Source of the DNA: Acinetobacter cumulans
GTDB taxonomy: Bacteria; Pseudomonadota; Gammaproteobacteria; Pseudomonadales; Moraxellaceae
DNA length: 64,000 bases
Direction: 5' to 3'
Assembly: GCF_003024525.3 (NCBI RefSeq)
Contig: NZ_CP035936.1
Location: 1-64,000 of the forward strand
The position numbers and the translations under genes were made by a program. How positions within the stretch are numbered: the stretch's first letter is position 1; every line of letters begins with the position of its first letter. The notes beneath the pieces are model-generated. The model searched no databases, had not been told where the DNA came from, and worked only from the letters and a program-made list of their open reading frames with translations. Positions 29,027 to 37,837 of the stretch are shown one piece after another.

Positions 29027-29959
29027 ATGAACGCTACTGTAGAACAGCTTGCACCTGTAGAACAGCAAGCGACCACAGGTTGGGTTGTTGCCGCGCTATA
29101 TCAATTTAAAGAAGTTCAAGACGCAGCTGCGTTAAAAGAACGCCTATTGAACTTAGTCGGCTCAATCAATTTGTGTGGTACTCTTATTGTGGCAGACGAA
29201 GGTATTAACGGCACTGTTGCGGGCGACCGCGTTGCAGTTGACGCTGTACACCAATTTCTTTTAGACGAAGGCTTTACGTCTATGGAATATAAAGAGTCTC
29301 ACAGTTCGGAAAAACCTTTCCGTAAAATGAAAATTAAACTCAAAAAAGAAATTGTCACTTTAGGTGTAGAAGTAAAACCACGTGATCTAGTAGGCCATTA
29401 CTTAGACCCGAAAGAATGGAATGAGCTGATTGCGCGTGATGACGTGATTTTAATTGATACACGTAATGACTATGAATACAAAGCGGGTACGTTTAAAGGC
29501 GCGATTGACCCACAAACAGAAACTTTCCGTGAATTTCCAGACTACGTAAAAAAAGAGTTGGAACAACACAAAGATAAAAAAATTGCGATGTTCTGTACAG
29601 GCGGTATTCGCTGTGAAAAATCAACATCATTGCTTCTTCAAGAAGGCTTCAATGAAGTTTATCACCTCAAAGGCGGTATTCTTAAATACCTAGAAGAAAC
29701 CCCAGCTGACGAAAGCATGTGGGAAGGTGAATGTTTCGTATTTGACGGCCGTACCGCAGTAACACATGGCATGGAAGAAGGCGCAAACATTAAATGTCAC
29801 GCATGTGGTTGGCCACTTGTTCCTGCGGAAGTTGAACTTCCTAGCTACGAGCATGGTGTATCTTGTGTCTACTGCATCGACAAAACAACCGATAAGCAAA
29901 AAGAAGGCTTCCGTATGCGTCAATCACAAATTTTAGCGGCTAAACGTAAACGCCTCTAA
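29027..29959 (+). CDS. trhO: tRNA uridine(34) hydroxylase, rhodanese-like
   Basis: TrhO (YceA) hydroxylates U34 of certain tRNAs, a step towards cmo5U/mo5U. The 310-aa protein has an N-terminal acylphosphatase-like region (GTLIVADEGINGTVAGD) and a rhodanese domain with the catalytic loop FCTGGIRCEKST. A C-terminal cysteine cluster (CHACGWPL, CVYCID) is also present. I chose the ATG at 29027 because TTGGAGT lies just upstream; the frame is open from 28976, but that would add a hydrophobic leader unlike the family. Confidence 0.93.
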   Translation: MNATVEQLAPVEQQATTGWVVAALYQFKEVQDAAALKERLLNLVGSINLCGTLIVADEGINGTVAGDRVAVDAVHQFLLDEGFTSMEYKESHSSEKPFRKMKIKLKKEIVTLGVEVKPRDLVGHYLDPKEWNELIARDDVILIDTRNDYEYKAGTFKGAIDPQTETFREFPDYVKKELEQHKDKKIAMFCTGGIRCEKSTSLLLQEGFNEVYHLKGGILKYLEETPADESMWEGECFVFDGRTAVTHGMEEGANIKCHACGWPLVPAEVELPSYEHGVSCVYCIDKTTDKQKEGFRMRQSQILAAKRKRL

Positions 29960-29981
29960 GTTGTATTGAACTAACAGCTTG

Positions 29982-30008
29982 AAAAACCCTCCTCAGGAGG
30001 GTTTTTTA
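29982..30008 (+). terminator. Intrinsic terminator after trhO
   Basis: The stem ACCCTCC/GGAGGGT has a 3-nt loop and is followed by six T. Confidence 0.85.
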
Positions 30009-30149
30009 TTGTTCCTTAAATGGCAAGTACATGCTCTAAGTCTGCCTTAAACACAAATTTCATGATTTTGTAACACACAACAAGAACAATATCTTGCATA
30101 CTCAGATGAGATTTTCCTTTTATTTACCCCTATTACTTTTGGAAGGCCC

Positions 30150-30776
30150 ATGAATTTAACCGAATGGATATTAACCATCATGCAACAGCTCGGTTATTTG
30201 GGTATCGCCTTCCTCATGTTTCTAGATAATGTTTTCCCGCCCATTCCCTCAGAAATCATTATGCCTTCTGCGGGTTATACCGCATCGCAGGGCCAGCTTC
30301 TGCTCACAGGGGTCATTATTGCAGGAAGTATTGGTTCATTGATTGCAGCCGCTGTACTCTACTGGGTGGGCTATAAGTTCAATAACGAGCATATTTTTCG
30401 CTGTGTTGATAAATATGGAAAATATTTATTCATTAAAACAGAAGATGTTAAAACAGCATTGGCTTGGTTTGAGCAATATGGTCATCGTATTGTATTTTTT
30501 GGTCGCATGATCCCTGCTGTACGCTCACTGATCAGCATTCCTGCAGGCATGAGCCGAATGCCTTTTTGGAAATTCATGCTTTACAGCGCTTTAGGCACCA
30601 TTATTTGGACCACCTTTTTAGCCTGTGTTGGCTATTACTTTGGTGAAAACCAAGCACTCATGCATGAAATCTTCAGTCGCGTTGGCTACGTGATTATTGC
30701 GATCGCCATCATGATCATCTTATGGATTTTATACCGTCGCCAGCAACGTAAAAAAGCCGCATCACAACAAAAATAA
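30150..30776 (+). CDS. DedA family membrane protein
   Basis: This 208-aa inner-membrane protein has the DedA/VTT pattern: FLDNVFPPIPSEIIMPSAGY near the N-terminus, a central GRMIPAVRSLISIPAGMSRM with the conserved arginines, and C-terminal helices ending in a basic tail. DedA proteins are implicated in undecaprenyl phosphate or lipid translocation and proton-motive-force maintenance. A TTGGAAGG sequence provides the ribosome binding site. Confidence 0.93.
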   Translation: MNLTEWILTIMQQLGYLGIAFLMFLDNVFPPIPSEIIMPSAGYTASQGQLLLTGVIIAGSIGSLIAAAVLYWVGYKFNNEHIFRCVDKYGKYLFIKTEDVKTALAWFEQYGHRIVFFGRMIPAVRSLISIPAGMSRMPFWKFMLYSALGTIIWTTFLACVGYYFGENQALMHEIFSRVGYVIIAIAIMIILWILYRRQQRKKAASQQK

Positions 30777-30923
30777 ATGCACAGCCAATTGAGTGATATA
30801 TCAAATCGCTCAATGTCACTTCTACATGAATAAACAATCCCTTATACTCATTCATCACAAAAAAAATGCTTAACACCCTACTGTGGTGACGCCTTATACC
30901 AATAACATTCGAACCTAAAACTG

Positions 30924-31394
30924 ATGAAAAAATACATTATATATTTTGCTATAACCTATTTAATCGCTATGGCCATCATGGCAGTAATTATTTATTTCTT
31001 TAACCTACCTAACGGTACATCTGTTGCCTGCATCATGACTGCAGGCTTTGTAACTGCCAATAAATTCGTGCAAGACCATCAAAGAGCGCCTGAAGCAGCA
31101 GAGAAAATACAACTCATCTGGGGGTGTCTTGCAACCTCTATTGCAATCAGTCTCATCACCACCATCATCATTATACTTGTAGTATTTAAATCGCTTGCTA
31201 TTTTCACTTTATTCACAGCACTACCACTTTGGATCATCTGTGTTGCAGTCGGCTTTACCTTATTTATTCATTATTTAATTCTTGCCATGAGTTTTGGCTG
31301 GATGGCAAATAATGCCGTCAAAGGTTTACAAAAACAAAAACAAAAGCAAAAGCAAAAGCAAAAGCAAAAGCAACGTAAATCCAAAATAAGCTGA
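30924..31394 (+). CDS. Small membrane protein with C-terminal KQ repeat, ABZJ_00895-like
   Basis: This 156-aa protein has four predicted transmembrane helices and ends in a lysine-glutamine repeat (seven KQ pairs, then QRKSKIS). It looks like the Acinetobacter-specific small membrane family named ABZJ_00895 in public annotation; that name is from memory. The KQ tail is encoded by a tandem hexanucleotide repeat. Function unknown. Confidence 0.65.
   Translation: MKKYIIYFAITYLIAMAIMAVIIYFFNLPNGTSVACIMTAGFVTANKFVQDHQRAPEAAEKIQLIWGCLATSIAISLITTIIIILVVFKSLAIFTLFTALPLWIICVAVGFTLFIHYLILAMSFGWMANNAVKGLQKQKQKQKQKQKQKQRKSKIS
31330..31374 (+). repeat. Tandem hexanucleotide repeat AAAGCA/AAACAA
   Basis: About seven units of a 6-bp repeat encode Lys-Gln. 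The unit length is a multiple of three, so copy-number change would alter tail length without a frameshift. Confidence 0.8.
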
Positions 31395-31408
31395 ACGACA
31401 AACTTATA

Positions 31409-31439
31409 TAAAAAAAGCACCAAACTCGGTGCTTTTTTT
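31409..31439. terminator. Bidirectional terminator
   Basis: The stem AAGCACC/GGTGCTT is flanked by A and T runs between the convergent KQ-repeat gene and UPF0149 gene. Confidence 0.8.
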
Positions 31440-31453
31440 ATAACTTATTTGAA

Positions 31454-31978
31454 TTAGTTTGGTGTGTGATACATCAAATACAATTCGTTTAAGTTCTCTG
31501 GAATCTCTTCTGCAAGCTCATCCATTAATTGACCATTACGGCGGAAGGTTTCCATTTGAGGATCTTCTTCATCAATACCGCTAAACACCATAATTGGCAA
31601 AGTCAAATCAACTAATTGTTCTTCAAATTCAGGCGCGAACCATGCTTCTTCATTTAAGAACATTGCATCAACAAAACCAACGCTCCAGTCGCCTAGGCTT
31701 GACTCTACGTCTGCTTCTTCCACTTCAAAAGGAAATGAAATTCCTTCTTCATTGGCTAAGTTTTGACGCAGTGATTCTAACCAAGCTTTCACCTGAGCAA
31801 TAATGTCTGCAGGAACTTTTTTATGGTTATTGTCAAATAGTTCTTCTAACCATTTGTCAAATTGCGGGCCAACTGCAATTGCACACAAAAAACCATGAGT
31901 TGCAGCAAAATCCAGACCAAACTCATTCTGATCGCCGTCTAGATAGTCGCTCAAACGGTCTAAATCTAAAGCACTCAT
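31454..31978 (-). CDS. UPF0149 (YgfB/YecA-like) family protein
   Basis: This 174-aa acidic protein contains the UPF0149 pattern: LDRLSDYLDG, AATHGFLCAIAVGP, and WSVGFVDAMFLNEEAW. It lacks the C-terminal SEC-C zinc tail of YecA, so it is closer to YgfB. In Pseudomonas a YgfB homologue affects antibiotic resistance regulation; a similar role here is not shown. Confidence 0.88.
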   Translation of the reverse strand: MSALDLDRLSDYLDGDQNEFGLDFAATHGFLCAIAVGPQFDKWLEELFDNNHKKVPADIIAQVKAWLESLRQNLANEEGISFPFEVEEADVESSLGDWSVGFVDAMFLNEEAWFAPEFEEQLVDLTLPIMVFSGIDEEDPQMETFRRNGQLMDELAEEIPENLNELYLMYHTPN

Positions 31979-32047
31979 TTTACATCCACAAACATAGAAA
32001 CTTAATGTGTAAGCATAGCATTTAAAAACACTACGCCAAAACTGATT

Positions 32048-32257
32048 TTAGTCGTCTTCATCGCCAAAATCGTCGTCATCGTCAAAGTCATAGTCAAAAT
32101 CTTTGAGTTCACGCTCTAAACGACGTTGTGCAAGAAGTTCATCAATCAAGCGACGTTTTTCTAGCGATTCTTTAGCGCTAATTTTTCCGCCGGCCTCATC
32201 GAAATTAACATCATCATCACCGTAGTTATCATCTAGTTCAAAATCTGTCGAAGACAC
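32048..32257 (-). CDS. Small acidic protein, PA3496-like
   Basis: This 69-aa protein has a basic helical centre (ISAKESLEKRRLIDELLAQRRLERELKDFDYDF) between acidic ends, finishing in a run of Asp. The R-rich helix followed by an acidic tail resembles the short PA3496 family (putative envelope integrity protein). The gene is divergent from rpoD. TTGACA and TATAAA spaced 15 bp on the minus strand (32329-32324 and 32308-32303) are a candidate promoter. Confidence 0.6.
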   Translation of the reverse strand: MSSTDFELDDNYGDDDVNFDEAGGKISAKESLEKRRLIDELLAQRRLERELKDFDYDFDDDDDFGDEDD

Positions 32258-32664
32258 TGAAACTACCTCATAATGAAAAAATTTAAAGGGGTCTAGGCGC
32301 TATTTATATGGGTTATAGAACCTTGTCAAGTTTTATTTGTATTTTTAGCTGTTAAAGCCGTAAATTAGGCTTTTTTCTTAACCTAAGTTATGGCATGATA
32401 TAATCCACCCTGCGTCTTTCAGTTTTATGAATATCGAGATGATTTCATCTGACCAAATACGTACGGGATGAACTTGAAAACAACAATTTCAGCCCCACCT
32501 AAATTACTGAATTTAATTTTTTAATATTCCATCGAATCGTCTTTCAAATAAGACTGAATATTTGATGGAATAAGCAAGCTATTGATAAATTTTTATTGAG
32601 ATGAATCGTATAAGTCTACTATACGATTTTTTACTGTCACAGATTCAACGAAGAGTAAGCATAG
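32258..32664. promoter_or_regulatory. Divergent control region upstream of rpoD
   Basis: This 407-bp gap has no gene. On the plus strand an extended -10, TGATATAAT (32396-32404), is the best rpoD promoter candidate, with a weak -35. A 45-bp segment is bounded by TTCCATC/GATGGAA inverted repeats (about 32527-32571). Directly before rpoD an AATCGTATA/TATACGATT hairpin (32604-32628) is followed by T residues, terminator-like but A-T rich. Confidence 0.5.
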
Positions 32665-34554
32665 ATGAGCGATATGAATTCCCCTACTTCACAAGTAGCG
32701 GCGCTGATTAGCCGAGGCAAAGAACAAGGTTACTTAACTTTCGCTGAGGTCAACGATCATCTCCCGGATTCAATCACAGAAAGCGAACAGATTGAAGACA
32801 TCATTCAAATGTTGAATGACGTTGGTATTCCTGTACATGACCGTGCACCTGAAACTGATGATGCCATGTTTGAAGGTGGCAGCGACGCAACGGATGAAGT
32901 TGCTGAAGAAGAAGCCGCTGCTGTACTTGCATCAGTTGAAAATGAACCAGGCCGTACCACTGACCCTGTACGTATGTATATGCGTGAAATGGGTACAGTT
33001 GAACTCCTTACACGCGAAGGCGAAATTAGCATTGCAAAACGTATCGAAGAAGGTATTCGTGACGTTTTAAATTCAATCGCTTATTGGCCAAACGCAGTTG
33101 AAGTCGTTTTAAAAGAATATAAAGATTATGAAGCAGGTGAACGTCGTCTTGCTGATATTTTATCGGGTTACCTAGACCCTGAAACTGACGATGATATTCC
33201 TGAAGTTTTAGAAGATGAGTCTGAAGATCTAGACGAAGACGATGCATCATCAAACAAATCAACCAAAGATGTAAAATTGGATGATGATGATGAAGACGAA
33301 GAATCTGAAAGTGATGACGACTCTGAAGGTGATTCAGGCCCAGACCCTGAAATTGCCAAAGCACGTTTTACTGAACTAGAAAATGCGTGGACCAATACCA
33401 AATTACTGGTTGAAAAACATGGTCGTAACAGTAAAGAAGGCAAACAAGCACTCGAAGATTTAGCTTCTGTGTTTATGATGTTTAAATTTACACCGCGCCT
33501 ATTTGATATCATTAGTGAAATGATTCGCGGTACACACGAACAAATTCGTACCTCAGAACGTGAAGTGATGCGTTATGCAGTACGTCGTGGTCGTATGGAT
33601 CGTACGCAATTCCGTACCTCATTCCCAGGTCAAGAATCAAACCAAGCATGGTTAGATGAGCAAATTGCGAAAGCACCTGCAGAAATGAAAGGCTACTTAG
33701 AAAAAGTACGCCCTGATATTTTAGCTTTCCAGCAAAAAATCTCAGACATTGAAAAAGACCTTAATTTAAGCGTTAAAGAAATTAAAGAAATTTCTAAACG
33801 TATGGCTGTAGGCGAAGCGAAAGCACGCCGTGCTAAAAAAGAAATGGTTGAAGCGAACTTACGTCTTGTAATCTCGATTGCGAAAAAGTATACCAACCGT
33901 GGTCTACAATTCCTCGACTTGATTCAAGAAGGTAACATCGGCTTGATGAAAGCGGTAGATAAGTTTGAATACCGCCGTGGTTATAAGTTCTCGACTTATG
34001 CAACATGGTGGATTCGTCAGGCAATCACGCGTTCTATTGCCGATCAAGCACGTACGATTCGTATTCCTGTGCACATGATTGAAACCATTAACAAGATCAA
34101 CCGTGTATCTCGTCAATTGCTTCAAGAAATGGGCCGTGAGCCAACACCTGAAGAATTGGGCGAACGTCTAGAAATGGACGAAGTCAAAGTACGTAAAGTA
34201 CTTAAAATTGCCAAAGAGCCGATTTCTATGGAAACGCCGATTGGCGATGACGAAGATTCGCATCTTGGTGATTTCATTGAAGATGGTAACATTACCTCTC
34301 CAATTGATGCCGCAACATCTGAAGGCTTAAAAGAAGCAACACGCGAAGTACTGGAAAACTTGACTGAACGTGAAGCGAAAGTGTTGAAAATGCGTTTTGG
34401 TATTGATATGCCTACCGACCACACTTTGGAAGAAGTTGGTAAACAGTTTGACGTAACACGTGAACGTATCCGTCAGATTGAAGCAAAAGCATTACGTAAA
34501 TTACGTCATCCTTCTCGCTCTGAACACTTACGTTCATTCCTTGAGAATGACTAA
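32665..34554 (+). CDS. rpoD: RNA polymerase sigma factor RpoD (sigma-70)
   Basis: RpoD is the primary sigma factor. The 629-aa protein has region 1.1, region 1.2 ([21 protein letters not shown]), a non-conserved region with a very acidic insert (about residues 185-232), region 2 ([56 protein letters not shown]), region 3, and region 4 with the -35-binding helix-turn-helix ([21 protein letters not shown]). A strong hairpin (34583-34603) without a T run lies just after the stop. Confidence 0.98.
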   Translation: MSDMNSPTSQVAALISRGKEQGYLTFAEVNDHLPDSITESEQIEDIIQMLNDVGIPVHDRAPETDDAMFEGGSDATDEVAEEEAAAVLASVENEPGRTTDPVRMYMREMGTVELLTREGEISIAKRIEEGIRDVLNSIAYWPNAVEVVLKEYKDYEAGERRLADILSGYLDPETDDDIPEVLEDESEDLDEDDASSNKSTKDVKLDDDDEDEESESDDDSEGDSGPDPEIAKARFTELENAWTNTKLLVEKHGRNSKEGKQALEDLASVFMMFKFTPRLFDIISEMIRGTHEQIRTSEREVMRYAVRRGRMDRTQFRTSFPGQESNQAWLDEQIAKAPAEMKGYLEKVRPDILAFQQKISDIEKDLNLSVKEIKEISKRMAVGEAKARRAKKEMVEANLRLVISIAKKYTNRGLQFLDLIQEGNIGLMKAVDKFEYRRGYKFSTYATWWIRQAITRSIADQARTIRIPVHMIETINKINRVSRQLLQEMGREPTPEELGERLEMDEVKVRKVLKIAKEPISMETPIGDDEDSHLGDFIEDGNITSPIDAATSEGLKEATREVLENLTEREAKVLKMRFGIDMPTDHTLEEVGKQFDVTRERIRQIEAKALRKLRHPSRSEHLRSFLEND

Positions 34555-34630
34555 CCCATCAGTGGGATAATACAGGCTTGAATATGGGGGAAGCTCCCCC
34601 ATAATAAGAGCATGTAGCAAATGAATCAAA

Positions 34631-34655
34631 ATACCTGCACATTGCAGGTATTTTT
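34631..34655 (+). terminator. Intrinsic terminator after rpoD
   Basis: The stem ATACCTGC/GCAGGTAT with a 5-nt loop is followed by TTTTTAAT. It lies upstream of the ybeD-like start at 34672. Confidence 0.75.
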
Positions 34656-34671
34656 AATATTGAGGTGTCCT

Positions 34672-34968
34672 ATGACTGACATGACTGATCGTACTCCATC
34701 ACGTGAATTACAAGAGCATCTTTGGGTCTTCCCAATGGACTACCCGATTAAACTCATTGGTAATGCAGGCGATGAATTACGCCAAGCAGTAAATGAAATT
34801 TTCGTGAAACATTTTCCAGAATTTGATGGTGCAAAAATGACTGTAACACCATCACGGACAGGGAAATACCACTCAATTACTGCACAGCTACGTTTTGAAG
34901 AACTTGAGCAAGTACATGCTGTCTATGCAGACCTTGCAGCTTGTCCACTGATCAAAACAGCACTCTAA
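34672..34968 (+). CDS. YbeD/DUF493 family protein
   Basis: This 98-aa protein has the DUF493 ferredoxin-like fold pattern (HLWVFPMDYPIKLIGNAGDELRQAVNEIF, SRTGKYHSITAQLRFEELEQVHAVYADL). E. coli YbeD is encoded just before lipB, as here, which suggests a link to lipoate metabolism, although its function is unproven. I chose the ATG at 34672 because GAGGTG lies upstream; the longer frame from 34621 would pass through the rpoD terminator. Confidence 0.92.
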   Translation: MTDMTDRTPSRELQEHLWVFPMDYPIKLIGNAGDELRQAVNEIFVKHFPEFDGAKMTVTPSRTGKYHSITAQLRFEELEQVHAVYADLAACPLIKTAL

Positions 34969-34970
34969 GA

Positions 34971-34998
34971 AAAACACGCTTTCGGGCGTGTTTTTTTA
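34971..34998 (+). terminator. Intrinsic terminator after the ybeD-like gene
   Basis: The stem AAACACGC/GCGTGTTT is followed by seven T. Confidence 0.8.
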
Positions 34999-35106
34999 TG
35001 CAAACCCCACCAAACGAACAGACAAAATCTGTCCATTCTCGTCCCCTATCCCATCCAATTTATCTATAATAGATTTTTATCATGCATTCCTTAAGGACTT
35101 AAAATC

Positions 35107-35763
35107 GTGGAGATTGAGGCTAAACCACAACTGATCATTCGTCATTACACTCAGTTAACCTCTTATGAAGAGCGTTTTCTGGAAATGAAACAATTGACCG
35201 AACAACGTGACGAACACACACCAGATGAATTGTGGATTTTGCAACATCATGATGTCCTTACACAGGGCCAAGCGGGCAAACCAGAACATATTTTATTGCA
35301 CAGTGACATCCCCGTTGTACAAAGCGATCGCGGTGGACAAGTCACTTGGCATGGCCCAGGTCAATTGGTGGCTTACTTCATGTTTGATTTAAATCGCTTA
35401 GGCTGGAATGTACGTACTCTGGTCAGCTATGCTGAAAACCTCATGATTGATCTGCTTAAAAAATATGGCATTGAAGCATACGCCAAAGCAGATGCACCCG
35501 GTGTATATGTAGACGAGCGTAAAATTGGCTCACTCGGCTTTAAAATCCGCAAAGGTCGCTCTTATCACGGACTAGCACTGAATATTGACTGTGATTTATT
35601 TGGCTTCCATACCATCAATCCATGCGGTTATGCAGGTTTAGAAATGGTCCGCGTACAGGATCTGGTAACAGACTACCCTAAATTTGAAAACTTATGCGTC
35701 GATATGATTGAAACATTGCAGAACAGCGGTTACTTTAAAGACGTTCAGGTCGAACAAAAATAA
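35107..35763 (+). CDS. lipB: Octanoyltransferase LipB
   Basis: LipB moves octanoate from acyl-carrier protein to lipoyl domains. The 218-aa protein has the family motifs [40 protein letters not shown] (with the active-site lysine) and [17 protein letters not shown] (with the catalytic cysteine). The start is GTG, with AAGGA upstream. lipA is not in the window. Confidence 0.96.
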   Translation: MEIEAKPQLIIRHYTQLTSYEERFLEMKQLTEQRDEHTPDELWILQHHDVLTQGQAGKPEHILLHSDIPVVQSDRGGQVTWHGPGQLVAYFMFDLNRLGWNVRTLVSYAENLMIDLLKKYGIEAYAKADAPGVYVDERKIGSLGFKIRKGRSYHGLALNIDCDLFGFHTINPCGYAGLEMVRVQDLVTDYPKFENLCVDMIETLQNSGYFKDVQVEQK

Positions 35764-35838
35764 AGCCTTTGCTTTCATACATAAAATAAATTAGAGTATT
35801 TACTCTAAATAAATAATATTTTGAAAAGGGATGAATAC

Positions 35839-36372
35839 GTGATTGCAACTAAATCCGTCAAGCCCGCTTTGCAGCTAGCCTATGTCAAACTCATGATGGA
35901 TGTGATTGGCAGAGGCTTAGTGATGGCGAGTCAAGTCGATGCAGAAGTTAAGCAGGAAGTCGCTCAGTTTCCAGATCATTTCACACTCTCAATGAATGTA
36001 TTCCCCAATGGGCCTGCATTCATTGCACGTGTGACGGCAAATAAACAATTAGAATTGGTTCCTGATTTAGCAACAAAGCCAGATTTAACCATTACCTTTA
36101 AGCATCTTAATCATGCATTTTTAGTATTTTCTTTCCAAGAAAGTACTGCGCAAGCATTTGCCAATGACCGCATGATTGCTAATGGTGATATTTCTTATGC
36201 GATTCGACTGGTTCGTTGCCTAAATAAAATGGAAGCGCTGATTTTGCCAAAACTGGTTGCAGAGCTGGCAGTCAAAGAATATCCAAGCGATTTAAGCCTA
36301 AAAGAAAAATTAACTGGAGCTGCAAATATCTATCTTAAGGTAGCTCAATCCTATTTCAAGCGGAGCGCATAA
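35839..36372 (+). CDS. SCP2-like sterol-transfer-domain protein
   Basis: This 177-aa protein has an SCP2-like core (FTLSMNVFPNGPAFIARVTANKQLELVPDLATKPDLTITFKHLNHAFLVFSFQES...NGDISYAIRLVRCLNKME), suggesting lipid binding. I chose the GTG at 35839 because AAGGGA lies eight bases upstream; a TTG at 35821 is also in frame but overlaps that site. The gene ends four bases before the alcohol dehydrogenase gene, so the two form an operon, possibly for handling a hydrophobic alcohol or aldehyde. That pathway idea is inference. Confidence 0.75.
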   Translation: MIATKSVKPALQLAYVKLMMDVIGRGLVMASQVDAEVKQEVAQFPDHFTLSMNVFPNGPAFIARVTANKQLELVPDLATKPDLTITFKHLNHAFLVFSFQESTAQAFANDRMIANGDISYAIRLVRCLNKMEALILPKLVAELAVKEYPSDLSLKEKLTGAANIYLKVAQSYFKRSA

Positions 36373-36375
36373 CAC

Positions 36376-37560
36376 ATGGCTAAACCATATTACGAATTTT
36401 TTTGTCCAGTTAAAGTCATTGCTGGGCATGCGGCGCTAGAGCATATCCCTTTTGAACTTGCAACTTTAGGTGCTACTCGTCCCTTAATTATTACAGACAA
36501 AGGCGTACGCAGTAACAACCTATTAGCACCGATTGAAGCAGCTTTTGAATCTACAAATGCCGTTATTGGGCATATTTTTGACGATGTACCACCCGATTCA
36601 AGCCTTGAAACTGTACGTAAAGCCGCTCAGCTTTATCGCGATAACAATTGCGACGCGATTATTGCTGTCGGTGGTGGTTCAGTCATTGATACCTCTAAGG
36701 CCACTAATATTTTAGTGTCTGAAGGTGGTGATGACCTGCTGAAATATTCGGGTGCACATAATCTGCCAAAACCTTTAAAACCTTTTTTTGTGATTCCAAC
36801 CACATCAGGCACAGGCTCAGAAGTGACCATGGTTGCCGTGGTTTCCGATAACCAAAAAAATGTCAAAATGCCGTTTGCATCTTATTACTTGATGCCACAT
36901 GCAGCTATTTTAGATCCGCGTATGACGCAAACTTTGCCACCGCACCTCACTGCGATGACGGCAATGGATGCCATGACACATGCAGTAGAAGCCTATACCT
37001 GCCTTGCAGCCAATCCAATTTCTGATGCTTATGCAACAGCAGCCGTTAAAAAGGTAAGTAATCATTTATTTAACGTACTGGATAACCCAACTGATGCACA
37101 AGGCCGCTTAGAATTAGCTCAAGCATCTACAATGGCAGGCATTGCATTTTCAAACTCGATGGTTGGCTTAGTACATTCTCTTGGTCACGCTTTAGGTGCA
37201 GTTGCACATCTGCCCCACGGCTTATGTATGAATCTATTTTTGCCTTATGTACTGGAATACAACAAAGAAGTGAATGCCGATAAAATCGCAGATCTTTTAC
37301 TTCCACTTGCTGGCCCAGATATTTACTCGCAAACCCCTGCTCACTTACGTGCAGATAAGGCGATTTCAACTATTTTAGCCATGCGTGATCGTATCTATAG
37401 CCTAACAAAATTACCACGTACACTGAGTGAGACTGGCAAAGTAACTCAAGCTCAGCTCGACGATGTTGCAGAAAAGGCTTTAAATGATGGTTCGATCATT
37501 TACAATCCGAAAGAAGCAACACTCAAAGATTTAAAAACTATCTTAGAAAAAGCTTGGTAA
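36376..37560 (+). CDS. Iron-containing alcohol dehydrogenase
   Basis: This 394-aa group III dehydrogenase has the NAD-binding motif GGGSVIDTSKA, the STGTGSE-like PTTSGTGSEVTMVAV, and the metal-binding histidine segments MDAMTHAVEAYTC and GLVHSLGHALGAVAHLPHGLC. It oxidises alcohols or reduces aldehydes with NAD(P); the substrate is unknown. It is co-transcribed with the SCP2-like gene four bases upstream and ends at a strong terminator. Confidence 0.93.
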   Translation: MAKPYYEFFCPVKVIAGHAALEHIPFELATLGATRPLIITDKGVRSNNLLAPIEAAFESTNAVIGHIFDDVPPDSSLETVRKAAQLYRDNNCDAIIAVGGGSVIDTSKATNILVSEGGDDLLKYSGAHNLPKPLKPFFVIPTTSGTGSEVTMVAVVSDNQKNVKMPFASYYLMPHAAILDPRMTQTLPPHLTAMTAMDAMTHAVEAYTCLAANPISDAYATAAVKKVSNHLFNVLDNPTDAQGRLELAQASTMAGIAFSNSMVGLVHSLGHALGAVAHLPHGLCMNLFLPYVLEYNKEVNADKIADLLLPLAGPDIYSQTPAHLRADKAISTILAMRDRIYSLTKLPRTLSETGKVTQAQLDDVAEKALNDGSIIYNPKEATLKDLKTILEKAW

Positions 37561-37594
37561 TTACTGAAAAATAAGCCAATATAGCGAAAATTCC

Positions 37595-37626
37595 AGCCTG
37601 ATGTTTTTTTAAGCATCAGGCTTTTA
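37595..37626 (+). terminator. Intrinsic terminator after the alcohol dehydrogenase
   Basis: A 9-bp stem (AGCCTGATG/CATCAGGCT) with a 10-nt loop is followed by TTTTA. Confidence 0.8.
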
Positions 37627-37766
37627 TCTGTAAGCCTTAAAAACAGCGACTTTCACTTTATCTTCATGTAAGTTGGCATGTTTTCTGCTCAGAAAAGAAA
37701 TAAAATCACTGGCAAAAATTTACATCTTGGAGTAAATTGGCGCGCTTTTGTTTCAAAATGTAGGGG

Positions 37767-37789
37767 GGATCGTTCGTCTCAAACGATCC
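37767..37789 (+). repeat. Hairpin in the leader of the permease gene
   Basis: A perfect 8-bp inverted repeat (GGATCGTT/AACGATCC) with a 7-nt loop lies 49 bases before the permease start. There is no T run, so it is not a standard terminator; it could be an operator or an RNA leader structure. Confidence 0.5.
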
Positions 37790-37837
37790 TGACACAATAA
37801 GACTGATCCTTGATCAACGATTAAGAGGATAACGCCG

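Noticed and set aside
30789-30813. 9-bp hairpin after the DedA gene (TTGAGTGAT/ATCGCTCAA)
   Set aside because: It has no T tail and one G-U pair, so I did not call it a terminator.
34621-34671. Upstream extension of the ybeD-like gene
   Set aside because: It would be translated through the rpoD terminator hairpin; a good ribosome binding site supports the ATG at 34672.
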